Assembly: GCA_047621665.1 (NCBI GenBank)
Contig: JBLHMB010000034.1
Location: forward strand, 1-38,025
Direction of reading: 5' to 3'
Length of the DNA stretch: 38,025 nt
Source of the DNA: Actimicrobium sp047621665
GTDB taxonomy: Bacteria; Pseudomonadota; Gammaproteobacteria; Burkholderiales; Burkholderiaceae_D
Positions 24,478 through 32,916 of the stretch are shown here, in pieces. Both the position numbers and the translations under genes were made by a program. The notes below the pieces were generated by a model. The model was not told the DNA's origin and made no database searches. It saw only the letters and a program-made list of their open reading frames with translations. The stretch's first letter is position 1, and every line of letters begins with the position of its first letter.

Positions 24478-26562
24478 TTAGCGCTTCAACGAAAGCATCG
24501 CCGGGGCTGACCCGAAGGCGGACGGCTTGGTCAAAGCAAGTAATCCATTGCCAACATTTGCTACCGATACGTTCGCGCCGCTGTAGAGATTAACCCACGT
24601 CCCGGACAAAGAAACCCCGGCAGGTATGCCAGCCACAGACAGCGTAGCGCCGTTCTGGTTGGTACCCAGGAGGACAATATATTCTTTGCCGGCATCAGCG
24701 AGACAATGCTTTTTGGATCCACCACCGCCAATCAGTGCGTCACAGGGTGCCATGGCATACCACTTTGTACTCTTCATAAAGTTGGTAAAGTTTCGGTAGT
24801 AGTCTAAATGTAGTGGAATGACCTGCCATGTCATGATGTCCCAAGCGTGCAGACCGTAGTAATAAGCACTGTAGCCGCCTGCCATGGCGATCTCAAGCGT
24901 GGCATCAAATACGGACTCTGGAGACCCTGTAGCACCTGGGAAAGTCACACGATTGGGCGCCTCTGCATTTCCAATTTGATAACTATGCTCGGCATTATAG
25001 TAAGGCCAATTTCGAACTGCCTTCCCTGCGATAGTTTCCTGGTAATGATCCCCGGCGTGCCCTTGATCTGTGTAAAAGTCGATATTTTTATTGTACACAG
25101 CAGATTTCGAATAGGAATCGGCGTCGTGGACAGTAATAAGCCTTGAATAGGCGAGGTTCTTTTTGATGTTGGCAACACCTGCCTGGACCGTGGCATCAGT
25201 CATGGAAACATTGTTGACCTCTTTTTGATAGTCAAAAATGACACCCGGATATGCCTGATACCTCGCAACGACATATTTAATAAAGGCCGCCTCATCGGCA
25301 GTTCCGGAGCTTGGCAGTTTGGCCGCGAAGTACTTGTTTGACTGCATGCGGATATACAGGTGTGTTGTCATTCCCTTGTTGTGAAGATAGTCGATAACTT
25401 TATCCAGATTTTCCCAATATGCCGGATTAGGTTGGTTGATGACGAATTTGCCTGAAACGATAGGCCAAGGCATTTCAGTCGGGGGGCCGAAGTCTGCGTC
25501 AGGGCCGTAAGAAGTCGTTTTTCCCCGGTCAGCCCAGGGGCCGTCTTCAGCATAAACCGCCATGATTACATCGTTGAATCCATTACTTGAAATGTTATCG
25601 ATCAGTGTCTTGGTTTTGCTAATGCTTAGGTCGCCGATACTTAGATTTGCCAACATATCCAGCTCATACCCGAGCATAAAATAAGGTGTGCCATCTTCGT
25701 GCTTAAAGTGCGTTGGATTGGCCGGGTCAATGACCAATGCCCCGCGGACGTTCGGATTTGTAGTGGGTTCGCTTAAGAAAATACCCGTCTTGCCATTCAG
25801 ATCCGCATCTGTGGAAGTTGTTTTATATGTCCAAGTTCCATCCGAAGGCGGGGAGAAGCGAACTACCCAAGTTTTGTTTTTTGTGTAATAGCCGGGGATC
25901 GTGAGACTGATGTTATTAGGGCCTGTGAACGTTGCAGACACATCCACGGTAGCCGGTTGCGGGTATGTCGTGTTCGACGTGAACAGAAAATCGCGGGGAG
26001 TCCACCTCAGGAATTGCCCCGTTGGTGTTGGTGTTGGTGTTGGTGTTGGTGTTGGTGTTGGTGTTGGTGTTGGTGTTGGCGCTGGTGTTGGCGCTGGTGT
26101 TGGCGCTGGCGCTGGTGTTGGCGCTGGCGCCGGTGCTGGTGTTGGTGATGGAGTTGGTGTCTGGGTGATTGTCAGTGTGAGTGTTGCTGTCGCACCCGCT
26201 GAGCCGGTGCCACCGGAGCCTGAAAACGGCTTGGCGTCGATAACGTAAGTACCTGCGACTGGAGTCCACCTGTTATAGCGCCCCCCGGAATCGCCCTTGT
26301 ATGAGTAGGGTGCGAGGTTCTCTGTGCGGGTGGTTTTACCATCGGTAAAGACCACGCTTCTGACACCGGTCGCATTTGCGCGTACGTTGATATTTGGGGT
26401 GCCGCTGACAGAGACTGTGCCGCTTGACGTGAATTTGGCAATATCCGCGCCGGTGTCCGCATTAACGACCGTGAAGCTGGTCACCGTCTGCGCCGCAACC
26501 CACATGGGTGTGCACATCAAGGCACCCCACGAAATCATTTTGTAAGTAGTTGAGAATTTCAT
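24478..26562 (-). CDS. Secreted multidomain glycoside-hydrolase-like protein (module + PT linker + DUF5060-like + TIM barrel)
   Basis: This is a 694-residue exported protein with a Sec signal at 1-24 (ends WVAA-QT). Residues ~28-133 are a beta-rich module shared with the DUF1593 protein at 6356-8293. A PTPTPA linker covers ~134-182. A DUF5060-like domain follows at ~185-265 (FLRWTPRDFLF...WVVRFSPPSDGTWTYKT). A TIM-barrel-like region spans ~275-600 and resembles DUF4038/apiosidase-type or clan A glycosidases. Glu448 in DYQKEVNN and Glu525 in YYNAEHSY are plausible acid/base and nucleophile. A small beta domain ends the protein. The substrate is unknown, probably an extracellular polysaccharide. 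ATG 26562 has AGGA 6 bases upstream. GC is visibly lower than in flanking housekeeping genes. It is a single-gene unit between IS remnants, suggesting acquisition. Confidence 0.78.
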   Translation of the reverse strand: MKFSTTYKMISWGALMCTPMWVAAQTVTSFTVVNADTGADIAKFTSSGTVSVSGTPNINVRANATGVRSVVFTDGKTTRTENLAPYSYKGDSGGRYNRWTPVAGTYVIDAKPFSGSGGTGSAGATATLTLTITQTPTPSPTPAPAPAPTPAPAPTPAPTPAPTPTPTPTPTPTPTPTPTPTGQFLRWTPRDFLFTSNTTYPQPATVDVSATFTGPNNISLTIPGYYTKNKTWVVRFSPPSDGTWTYKTTSTDADLNGKTGIFLSEPTTNPNVRGALVIDPANPTHFKHEDGTPYFMLGYELDMLANLSIGDLSISKTKTLIDNISSNGFNDVIMAVYAEDGPWADRGKTTSYGPDADFGPPTEMPWPIVSGKFVINQPNPAYWENLDKVIDYLHNKGMTTHLYIRMQSNKYFAAKLPSSGTADEAAFIKYVVARYQAYPGVIFDYQKEVNNVSMTDATVQAGVANIKKNLAYSRLITVHDADSYSKSAVYNKNIDFYTDQGHAGDHYQETIAGKAVRNWPYYNAEHSYQIGNAEAPNRVTFPGATGSPESVFDATLEIAMAGGYSAYYYGLHAWDIMTWQVIPLHLDYYRNFTNFMKSTKWYAMAPCDALIGGGGSKKHCLADAGKEYIVLLGTNQNGATLSVAGIPAGVSLSGTWVNLYSGANVSVANVGNGLLALTKPSAFGSAPAMLSLKR
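26021..26160. repeat. Hexanucleotide repeat array encoding a Pro-Thr/Pro-Ala linker
   Basis: A GTTGGT unit is repeated almost perfectly through about 26020-26080, then alternates with GCTGGT/GCTGGC to about 26150. On the minus strand it encodes (Pro-Thr)n and (Pro-Ala)n between the N-terminal module and the catalytic part. Unit changes of six bases keep the frame, so slippage would only change linker length. Confidence 0.92.
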
Positions 26563-26867
26563 TCTATTTCCTTTTTTGCAATGGTTTGAGGAATGCAACA
26601 ACAAGCTGATGCCGTGAGCGTGGACTTCTCGAAATTTTGTATAGAAGACGGTAAAAACCGCGAATATTACTATTAGTATCACTTACATACTTTCGGTATT
26701 TTCGCATCTCTAATTAATGCTTTTAAGTAATAATTTAGAGTCGTTGCTGTTTTCCAAAACAACTCATAATCCCAGCCTGATTGCGTCCCAACAGGCTCGT
26801 GATCTCGTCTAAATCAGAGTGCAGTGGATTGCCGGCGAAGTGAATTTTCCATAGGTGACGTGAGCGT
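26563..26867. other. AT-rich promoter region of the glycosidase-like gene, abutting an IS66 remnant
   Basis: The first ~170 bases upstream of 26562 are distinctly AT-rich (for example around 26690-26740) and presumably hold the promoter. The far part adjoins the broken end of the IS66 transposase gene. No gene was seen. Confidence 0.4.
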
Positions 26868-28078
26868 TCATATACCTTGGACGACGGATTTAACGTGCGT
26901 GATTTGCCAGAACAGTTTCGCGATACCCGTCAGGTGATGTTCAAGGATGTGGGCCTTGACGGCAACGAGCACACCGATCTGTACCAGCGCCTTCCCGGCC
27001 GAACCGGGTTCGATGTCTTTGGCGTCGAAGTTCTTGCGGCATGGGTGCGACCAACACTGTGCATGCGTCAGCACAATCTTCCTGGCGTATTTCGCATAAG
27101 CGGCGTAGCCATCGGTTTGCAACAAGGCATCTTGCGGTAGCGACAGACCGGGTGCGTCCTGAATAGGACTGGCAGAGCGGCTCAAAAAGGAAGGGAAGAA
27201 AATTTCATCCCGCTGACCATATACGGGCCAGAAATACGCTTCCCTCATGCTGCCGGTGACTGTCGATCCGGCGTTGATTGGTGTTTCATCCATTACCAGG
27301 ATCCGCAAAGTGCGACGCGACGCGGTTTGCGTATCGTGTATCGGCTCAAGCAACATGATGGCGCGCTGCATGAACCGGGTCAGCCGTTTCCTGCTAACCG
27401 GCATCCCGGCATCGCGTAGGTGCTGATGCTGATGCTGACGACACAACGGCGAATGCAAGACCAGTTTATCGATCATCATGCCGGCAATAAAGCTGATGTC
27501 GGCACGGCTGCCATCAGGAACACCACCCGTGCCGGCAGGCAGAACAGGAGCTGCTTGTCATGGCGCTCGATGACTGGACGAACAGACCTCAAGACGACGC
27601 AACTGCCGGCACGCTGCGCGAAGCGATGACTGACTTTTCCGCCGATGACTTCGTACTGTGATGCTGTCAGCCCGATAATTCCCGGATTCGGCACGACGAT
27701 GGTTTCGACCGGCACTTTGGTCTCATCGAGGAAGAGGGTCGATTCGTCGGCAGCAGTCTGACCGCTGCCGGATTTGACGTCACGCTCGTGACCGCCGACA
27801 CGAGCCTTTGGCGCCCGCACGACATCAACTAGTCCATCGATGTCCTCGCCCGGCACATCCTGCTCTGGAGCGGGTAGTGGCAAAGGTCGCTCGCTCTTCC
27901 GGCCAAAAATCTGGCGTTGAAGCATGGCGACCTGCCGACACAGATAGATGATTTCATGGTCAGGTTTGCCGGCTAATTCGGTCAGTAGCGGGACGGCTAT
28001 CGCTGCAATGGCAGTAACGTTTGAGATTGGTGATATCAATAAGAAATGCATACATGCATCCTCCCATGACGATTTCAC
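26868..28078 (-). pseudogene. IS66-family transposase (TnpC), frameshifted and C-terminally truncated
   Basis: The 5' part (27476-28078) encodes the leucine-zipper-like region and QRQIFGRKSERP, then NPGIIGLTASQYEVIGGKVSHRFAQRAGSCVV and VRPVIERHD. Near 27525 the reading must shift to VPDGSRADISFIAGMMIDKLVLHSPLCRQHQ, continuing in 26868-27479 with the first DDE Asp in ILVMDETPINAG, YFWPVYGQRDEIFFP, the second Asp in LLQTDGYAAY, and THAQCWSHPCRKNF. The match stops at the LFWQITHVKSVV segment, so the region with the last catalytic Glu is lost. This is a non-functional copy, and its companions tnpA/tnpB are absent next to it. Confidence 0.85.
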
Positions 28079-28344
28079 CTAACCTTTGACCTCGGATAAT
28101 AACGGCGCACATTAATAACGATTTTTACCCGCTGCGGCGTAATACCTTAGAGTAGAAATTTCAGCACGGTTCCATCCGTTTCGTGGGCATTGACCTCGCA
28201 CCAGTCACTACATCGACCAAGTCGCCGTTACCAGCGGCATTCCTTCAAGCCCTTCACCTGAGGTAACTTATTTGATGCAGCTTGCGGACCTTAACCGGAT
28301 GCCATTGTCCGGTACTCCCCCTTTTCCATTCAGGGCTATTTTGG

Positions 28345-29457
28345 CTACCGCCAGATCACGCCATTCTTGCCGACAACGACAAGCTCAACAAAATGGGATC
28401 CCTCATGATTGCTGGACGAATAGTTGACACTGACCCCGCCCAGATCGGCTTCATGCATGGACTCCAGCGCAGCTAATAGCTTGTGCCGGGTAGGATGGGG
28501 ACCGGTACGGCGCAGAGCGTCGGTGATCAGCTTTGCTGCAACGAAGCCCTCCAGCGTCGCATAGGATGCCGGCGGAGGATTAGCCATGGTCTTGAGTACT
28601 TTCTGGAAGTCGCGCACGACCGCAGCGCCGATGTCGCGAGGAAACGGCATGACCTGCATGACACCGATACCGCGTCCATCTTCGCCGAGGGACTTGAAGA
28701 AATCGTCAGAATTCACATTCGACAGCATCATGAATTGCGTCTGCACGTTTTTCTTGCGCATCTGCTTAATGAAATCTGCGCAGGCCGATGGCGTACATGC
28801 CATCAGAACCGCTTGCGGATTGACCGCTGCAATTTCATCCACCGCCGGTCCGACATTCAAGTCCTTGCGGTCGTATTTGGCGGCCACGATCGCCTTTATA
28901 TTGAGCGAGGCCAGACTGCGCTCGAAACCGGCCAGGCCATCCCGGCCGAAATTATCTTCCTGATAAAGGATCGCGACTTTAGTGATTTGCAGAATCTTAA
29001 GCGACTCGACCATTTTGACGGCTTCCTGCTCATAGCTGGCACGCAGATGAAATAGGAAAGGATTGAATGGTGAATGCAGTGACGCAGCACCTGAAAACGG
29101 CGCTACCATCGCGACTTTGTACTCCTGTAGGAGAGGCAACGCCGCTTCTACCGTCGGGGTGCTGCGATAGCCGAACAGTGCAATCGCCTGGTCGTCACGC
29201 AGCAGCTTTCCGGTATTGAACCGGGTTTTCTTCGGATCGCGCTGATCGTCGTAGGTTTTCAATTCGAGCTGCCGGCCGTGTACGCCGCCTTGTGAATTAA
29301 CCCACGCGAAGTAAGCCTGCGCGCCCTGCATGTTTTCCTTGCCGGTGGCTTGGCCGGACAATTCGATCGATTGGCCGATGACGATTTTTTCGCCCGAAGT
29401 CTCTGCTTTTGCAAAGACAGCGAACAGGAGAATGATTAAAAACACGAGGGACCTCAT
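28345..29457 (-). CDS. Periplasmic branched-chain amino acid-type ABC substrate-binding protein (orphan)
   Basis: This 370-residue protein has a Sec signal (MRSLVFLIILLFAVFAKA, cleavage before ET) and a type I periplasmic-binding fold (LivJ / Peripla_BP_6). Hallmarks are IVIGQSIELSGQATG, the lobe motif GVHGRQLELKTYDDQRDP, FGYRSTPTVEAALPLL, VAILYQEDNFGRDGL, and YATLEGFVAAKLITDAL near the end. No permease or ATPase gene is nearby. Such orphan binding proteins in this lineage are often paired with sensors or with a transporter elsewhere. ATG 29457 is preceded by AGGAG 8 bases away; the longer in-frame reading to 29808 belongs to an IS66 remnant. IS66 fragments lie on both sides. Confidence 0.86.
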   Translation of the reverse strand: MRSLVFLIILLFAVFAKAETSGEKIVIGQSIELSGQATGKENMQGAQAYFAWVNSQGGVHGRQLELKTYDDQRDPKKTRFNTGKLLRDDQAIALFGYRSTPTVEAALPLLQEYKVAMVAPFSGAASLHSPFNPFLFHLRASYEQEAVKMVESLKILQITKVAILYQEDNFGRDGLAGFERSLASLNIKAIVAAKYDRKDLNVGPAVDEIAAVNPQAVLMACTPSACADFIKQMRKKNVQTQFMMLSNVNSDDFFKSLGEDGRGIGVMQVMPFPRDIGAAVVRDFQKVLKTMANPPPASYATLEGFVAAKLITDALRRTGPHPTRHKLLAALESMHEADLGGVSVNYSSSNHEGSHFVELVVVGKNGVIWR

Positions 29458-29619
29458 TGATTTTTCTCCTGTCTGGTTTCTGTCGTAATCATCCTGGCGG
29501 AGGACGCCAATTTCATCCACCTTGAAGAAATTGAGAAATCGGCGCGCTCGAAAAAATGTCAAACACTTGCAATTTAGAAATACCATAACATAGCTCTGCA
29601 ACCAAAAGTCACCATTCTG

Positions 29620-29930
29620 AATATCTATTGACTTGTATTCCGCTGTGTATCGCGCATTTCGTTGATGATCGGCGAATTTCGCCACCAGATTAGGCGCCAG
29701 CAAACCGGGACCGGCCACACTGTGCAGAATCAGCCGGCTCGCCGCCGGCACTTGCACGATGCGGTCACAGCAAACACAAGCTTTTTTGCGCCGGGTGCGA
29801 CGGATCACTACGAAGGCGGTAACGGGGATTTCAAGCGGTTCGGAGACATCCTCGCCAAGTGGCTTGAGAGGGCCGCCGCAATCCGGACAGGCCGTCCCTG
29901 CCGGCTCCAGAATGCGCTACCCGCATGGCA
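29620..29930 (-). pseudogene. IS66-family TnpC fragment (zinc-finger region)
   Basis: Read on the minus strand from 29930 this gives PAGTACPDCGGPLKPLGEDVSE, VVIRRTRRKKACVCCDRIVQVP and SVAGPGLLAPNLVAKFADHQ. That is the two-CxxC zinc-finger block of IS66 TnpC and the segment that follows it. The remainder is unrecognisable before the binding-protein gene. It belongs to a different IS66 subgroup from the 26868-28078 copy, which lacks this CxxC form. Confidence 0.75.
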
Positions 29931-29946
29931 GTTCAGATGGCAAGAC

Positions 29947-30310
29947 TTAACGTGGAGGTGACGTAATACCTGCATCAGGCATGACCGCATCGTCCGGCCC
30001 CTCCAAGCGCAAGGTCGTGGTCGCCAGACTAATTTCGATGAGGCCGGACTGGATAGTTTGACAAGGTTCACATGTTGCTTTTGGCGCAATGGGACCAACC
30101 GGCAGCGGCAACGATGCCGCAACAGATACCACCAGGTTGGTGGCAGTCGTACTATCGTCTTCCATGAATATTGACGGCGCAGTTTCTCGTGTACCGACTT
30201 CACTGGCGAGATACTCACGCCGCCATTTGTGCCGCATATTGACATTGATCCCATTGTTCAGGCGAAGCACCGGCTCACCGTCCAGATTTCCCGCCGGAGT
30301 TTGGCGTATT
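29947..30310 (-). pseudogene. IS66-family TnpA-like remnant
   Basis: The frame 29947-30270 (open to about 30300) encodes LNNGINVNMRHKWRREYLAS, a helix-turn-helix region as in TnpA of IS66, then a variable part and the closing IEISLATTTLRLEGPDDAVM. After that the match continues only in another frame (QVLRHL). It precedes the TnpC zinc-finger fragment, the normal IS66 gene order, so 29620-30310 is one decayed element. No intact ends were seen. Confidence 0.65.
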
Positions 30311-30536
30311 CCAGTAGCGATGAATGAACGATGTCCCGGGCGGGCGAACCTTCAAGCGGAGCACTGGAAGCGCGCGCCTGCTATGCGTATGTTTTGTTCT
30401 GTGACGCAACTCGCAACAGAACCCACACGATGACAACGCCCCTCCCCCTCGTTTGATACGAAAAAACTGCCCATCCGATTCTGTTTACAGTTGCCGGGCA
30501 ACCGGAATTTCCACCCTGATCACGCGAAGGATTGTA

Positions 30537-30552
30537 TAAACCTTTCGATCTA
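30537..30552. promoter_or_regulatory. Operator-like site 1 (tetR promoter)
   Basis: TAAACCTTTCGATCTA lies 48 bases upstream of the TetR-family gene and overlaps a TATAAA that could be its -10. Its reverse complement matches 12 of 16 positions of the palindrome TAGACCGATCGGTCTA. The same pattern occurs twice before the neighbouring operon (31221-31236 and 31250-31265), which points to self-regulation. Confidence 0.6.
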
Positions 30553-30599
30553 AAAATGTTATCCTCGGAACCTAATCAAGCAAATGAAAGTGATGCGCC

Positions 30600-31181
30600 A
30601 TGCCCTGGGAAAAATCATTCGACGAAGACGAAGTGGTCGGCAAGGCGATGAAGGTGTTTTGGAAAAAAGGTTTTGAGAGCGCCTCCATGGCAGACCTCAT
30701 CACGGGCACGGGCATCACACGTGGCAGCCTCTACAATGCCTTTGGCGGCAAGAAAGAATTGTTCGTCAAGACGCTACTGAAGTATGACAAGGACAACCGT
30801 CGCGCTCTGCTAGCCGAACTCGAAGCCATGGACGATCCCCTACGCGCCATCGCTGCGCTATTCGATGCCCTCGTAGCCGAAACAATCTCTGATGCCGAAA
30901 AAAAAGGCTGCTTTCTGGTCAATACGGCCTCCGAACTGACGACGCATGATGAAGAAGTCAACAGCATCGTGCGCAACGGATTGCGCGAGATCCAGGCATT
31001 CTTTCGACGCAGCATCGAAGTGGCCCAGGCCCGCAAGCAAATTGCCGATACCGTTGATCCGGAAGTCACTGCCAAAGGATTAATGGCGATGGTGGTCGGT
31101 ATCCGGGTGCTTGGTCGCGGCATGTTCGACGCATCGTCGCTCGAGACCATCGCGACTCAGGCGCAGCGCTTGCTGCGCTGA
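30600..31181 (+). CDS. TetR-family transcriptional repressor
   Basis: This 193-residue regulator has an N-terminal helix-turn-helix at ~9-55 (AMKVFWKKGFESASMADLITGTGITRGSLYNAFGGKKELF) and a ligand-binding C-terminal domain. Cys106 in KKGCFLVNTASE is a conserved position in NemR/AcuR-like regulators, where Cys or aromatic contacts sense electrophiles. I infer that it senses reactive electrophiles or thiol stress from this and from its neighbour operon. The next operon starts 307 bases downstream on the same strand, with its own promoter and two operator-like sites. The start at 30600 is followed by typical family sequence. No mutation seen. Confidence 0.88.
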   Translation: MPWEKSFDEDEVVGKAMKVFWKKGFESASMADLITGTGITRGSLYNAFGGKKELFVKTLLKYDKDNRRALLAELEAMDDPLRAIAALFDALVAETISDAEKKGCFLVNTASELTTHDEEVNSIVRNGLREIQAFFRRSIEVAQARKQIADTVDPEVTAKGLMAMVVGIRVLGRGMFDASSLETIATQAQRLLR

Positions 31182-31220
31182 CACATATCAGCAGGCGGTT
31201 CACCATCAAATAAAAGTGTT

Positions 31221-31265
31221 TTGACCGATCGGTTTAATTGGCGTATATTCAAACCAGTCGATCTA
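31221..31265 (+). promoter_or_regulatory. Sigma70-type promoter bracketed by two operator-like palindromes
   Basis: TTGACC (31221-31226) and TATATT (31244-31249) are spaced by 17 bases, a near-consensus promoter. Site 2, TTGACCGATCGGTTTA (31221-31236), covers the -35 and matches TAGACCGATCGGTCTA at 14 of 16 positions. Site 3, CAAACCAGTCGATCTA (31250-31265), lies at the expected transcription start. A repressor on either site would block polymerase. The operator in front of tetR is of the same type. Confidence 0.75.
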
Positions 31266-31321
31266 AACAAGACATACGTTAATAACGAAACCCTGCCTCT
31301 TGCCGCTGAAGGAATCCTCAA

Positions 31322-31372
31322 ATGATTCCTTCCGCATGGACGGAACCGGATCCAAGGTCGACGGTGGAATGA
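31322..31372 (+). other. Possible 16-codon leader ORF with hairpin
   Basis: In the ~230-base leader of the operon, ATG 31322 is preceded by AGGA at 8 bases and opens a 16-codon frame (MIPSAWTEPDPRSTVE, then TGA). A hairpin, AAGGAATC / GATTCCTT (31309-31331), covers that ribosome binding site and start. The leader could be regulatory or simply untranslated. There is no sequence conservation evidence here. Confidence 0.3.
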
Positions 31373-31487
31373 TGCAACGCTGATCCGGATAAAAGTGGCG
31401 CCAAACCGGCGCTGCAGGTCAGGCAACAAACACCGTATTTTTATACTTTTCACGGACGATCGCCCGTTAATTTTTACTGGAGCAAAC

Positions 31488-32042
31488 ATGATTGAATTTA
31501 CTCTGCACGATGAAACTACCGCACCGGAAGCCAGCAAGGTTCTGCTGGCCAAATCGAAAAAGGACTTCGGAATGATCCCCGGCCTGCACGCAGTGATGGC
31601 CGAAGCACCCGGACTGCTGCAAGGCTATCAAGTGGTGCACGAACTTTTCGTGAATTCCAGCTTTGACAAGGACGAATTGACCGTCGTCTGGCAATCGGTG
31701 AACGTAGAGCATGCGTGTCACTACTGCGTGCCCGCGCATACCGCCATCGCCAAAGGCATGAAGGTCGACGAGGCCATTACCGAGGCGCTGCGCAATGAAA
31801 CACCTTTGCCCGATGCCAGGCTGGAGGCGTTACGCACCTTCACGCTGAGCGTGGTGCGCGATCGTGGTAACGTCGACAACAAGGCGGTGCAGGCATTTCT
31901 GGACGCAGGCTTCAGCCGACGCCAGATCCTCGAAGTCGTTCTGGGCGTGTCCCAGAAGGTGATGTCGAACTACACCAACCACCTCGCGATCACGCCGGTA
32001 GATAACGCATTCAAGAAATTTGAATGGCATAAAGCGACCTGA
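31488..32042 (+). CDS. Carboxymuconolactone decarboxylase / AhpD-like family protein
   Basis: This 184-residue all-helical protein has the AhpD-type redox motif: Glu74, Cys77, Cys80 and His84 in VEHACHYCVPAHTAIAKG. AhpD-like proteins use the Cys pair to relay electrons to peroxide or to act on thiol adducts; true carboxymuconolactone decarboxylases lack this CxxC arrangement. ATG 31488 follows GGAG at about 6 bases. It is first in the operon controlled by the TetR-type promoter, with FrnE-like and YghU-like thiol enzymes downstream, so peroxide or electrophile detoxification is the likely role. Confidence 0.88.
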   Translation: MIEFTLHDETTAPEASKVLLAKSKKDFGMIPGLHAVMAEAPGLLQGYQVVHELFVNSSFDKDELTVVWQSVNVEHACHYCVPAHTAIAKGMKVDEAITEALRNETPLPDARLEALRTFTLSVVRDRGNVDNKAVQAFLDAGFSRRQILEVVLGVSQKVMSNYTNHLAITPVDNAFKKFEWHKAT

Positions 32043-32120
32043 ACCACCCTGCACCTGACACCACCAACGCGCGGCTGACCGCAATCACGGCCAGCCCGCA
32101 CGACAGCGAAAGGCTGCATC

Positions 32121-32774
32121 ATGAATACAATTCCCCAAAAGCTCCATATCGACATCGTCTCTGATGTGGTCTGCCCGTGGTGCGTCATCGGCTACCGGCA
32201 GCTGGCACAAGCCTTGGCTGCGAGCGGCACACCGCACGAGATTCATTGGCACCCGTTCGAACTGAATCCTGCCATGCCGGCCGAGGGTCAGAACATGCGC
32301 GAGCACATCATTGAAAAATATGGCTCGACGAAGGAGCAATCCGAAGAAAGCCGGACCAGAATGACAGGAGCAGGTGCAGAAGTCGGTTTCGAGTTCCGCT
32401 TTGCCGACGACATGCGCATGCACAACACGTTCAATGTGCATCAGCTATTGCATTGGGCCGACCAGGAAGGACGCAGTCACGATCTGAAACAGGCGCTCTT
32501 TGCGGCGCACTTCACCCACCGCAGAAATTTGTCGGATGATGCCGTACTGGCCGACATCGCAGCGGAAATCGGCCTGGAACGGACCGAAGCGCTCGCCGTA
32601 CTCGACGATCAGCGCTTTGCGTCTGAGGTACGCACCGCCGAGCACTACTGGAAAAATCAGGGCATCGAGGGCGTACCGGCGATCATCTTTAACCACCGTC
32701 ATCTTGTCAGCGGCGCGCAAGGCGTTGAGAACTTCACGCAGATCCTGACCCAGTTAGCCGGGAAGCCTGATTAA
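32121..32774 (+). CDS. DsbA-family oxidoreductase, FrnE-like, cytoplasmic
   Basis: This 217-residue thioredoxin-fold protein with the active site C18-P-W-C21 in SDVVCPWCVIGYRQL has the DsbA helical insertion and the cis-Pro loop GIEGVPAIIFNHRHLVSGAQ. No signal peptide is present, in line with cytoplasmic FrnE/2-hydroxychromene-carboxylate-isomerase-like proteins, which can act as disulphide isomerases in oxidative stress. It starts 78 bases after the AhpD-like gene with GCGAAAGG-type upstream sequence, and belongs to the same unit. Confidence 0.88.
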   Translation: MNTIPQKLHIDIVSDVVCPWCVIGYRQLAQALAASGTPHEIHWHPFELNPAMPAEGQNMREHIIEKYGSTKEQSEESRTRMTGAGAEVGFEFRFADDMRMHNTFNVHQLLHWADQEGRSHDLKQALFAAHFTHRRNLSDDAVLADIAAEIGLERTEALAVLDDQRFASEVRTAEHYWKNQGIEGVPAIIFNHRHLVSGAQGVENFTQILTQLAGKPD

Positions 32775-32916
32775 GTTCGAGGTCGAAATAGCCGGTAGCA
32801 ATCGCTGTTCATGGCACTCGCTGCAGAACTGCGGTTGAATCAGGCCCTGATACTTCCCGGGGTCGATTCAACGTCAATGTCAACTCAATTCAATGTCAAT
32901 GAAAGAGATCAAAACC

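Noticed and set aside
26021..26160. CRISPR-like regular repeat
   Set aside because: Units are six bases with no spacers and lie in frame within a coding linker. Not CRISPR.
29808..30254. 148-codon minus-strand frame overlapping the IS66 remnant
   Set aside because: Most of it is an off-frame reading of the TnpA/TnpC remnants. Only short stretches match IS66, and they are explained by frameshift.
30089..30433. 114-codon plus-strand frame upstream of tetR
   Set aside because: It is opposite the IS66 TnpA remnant and has no motif or ribosome binding site.
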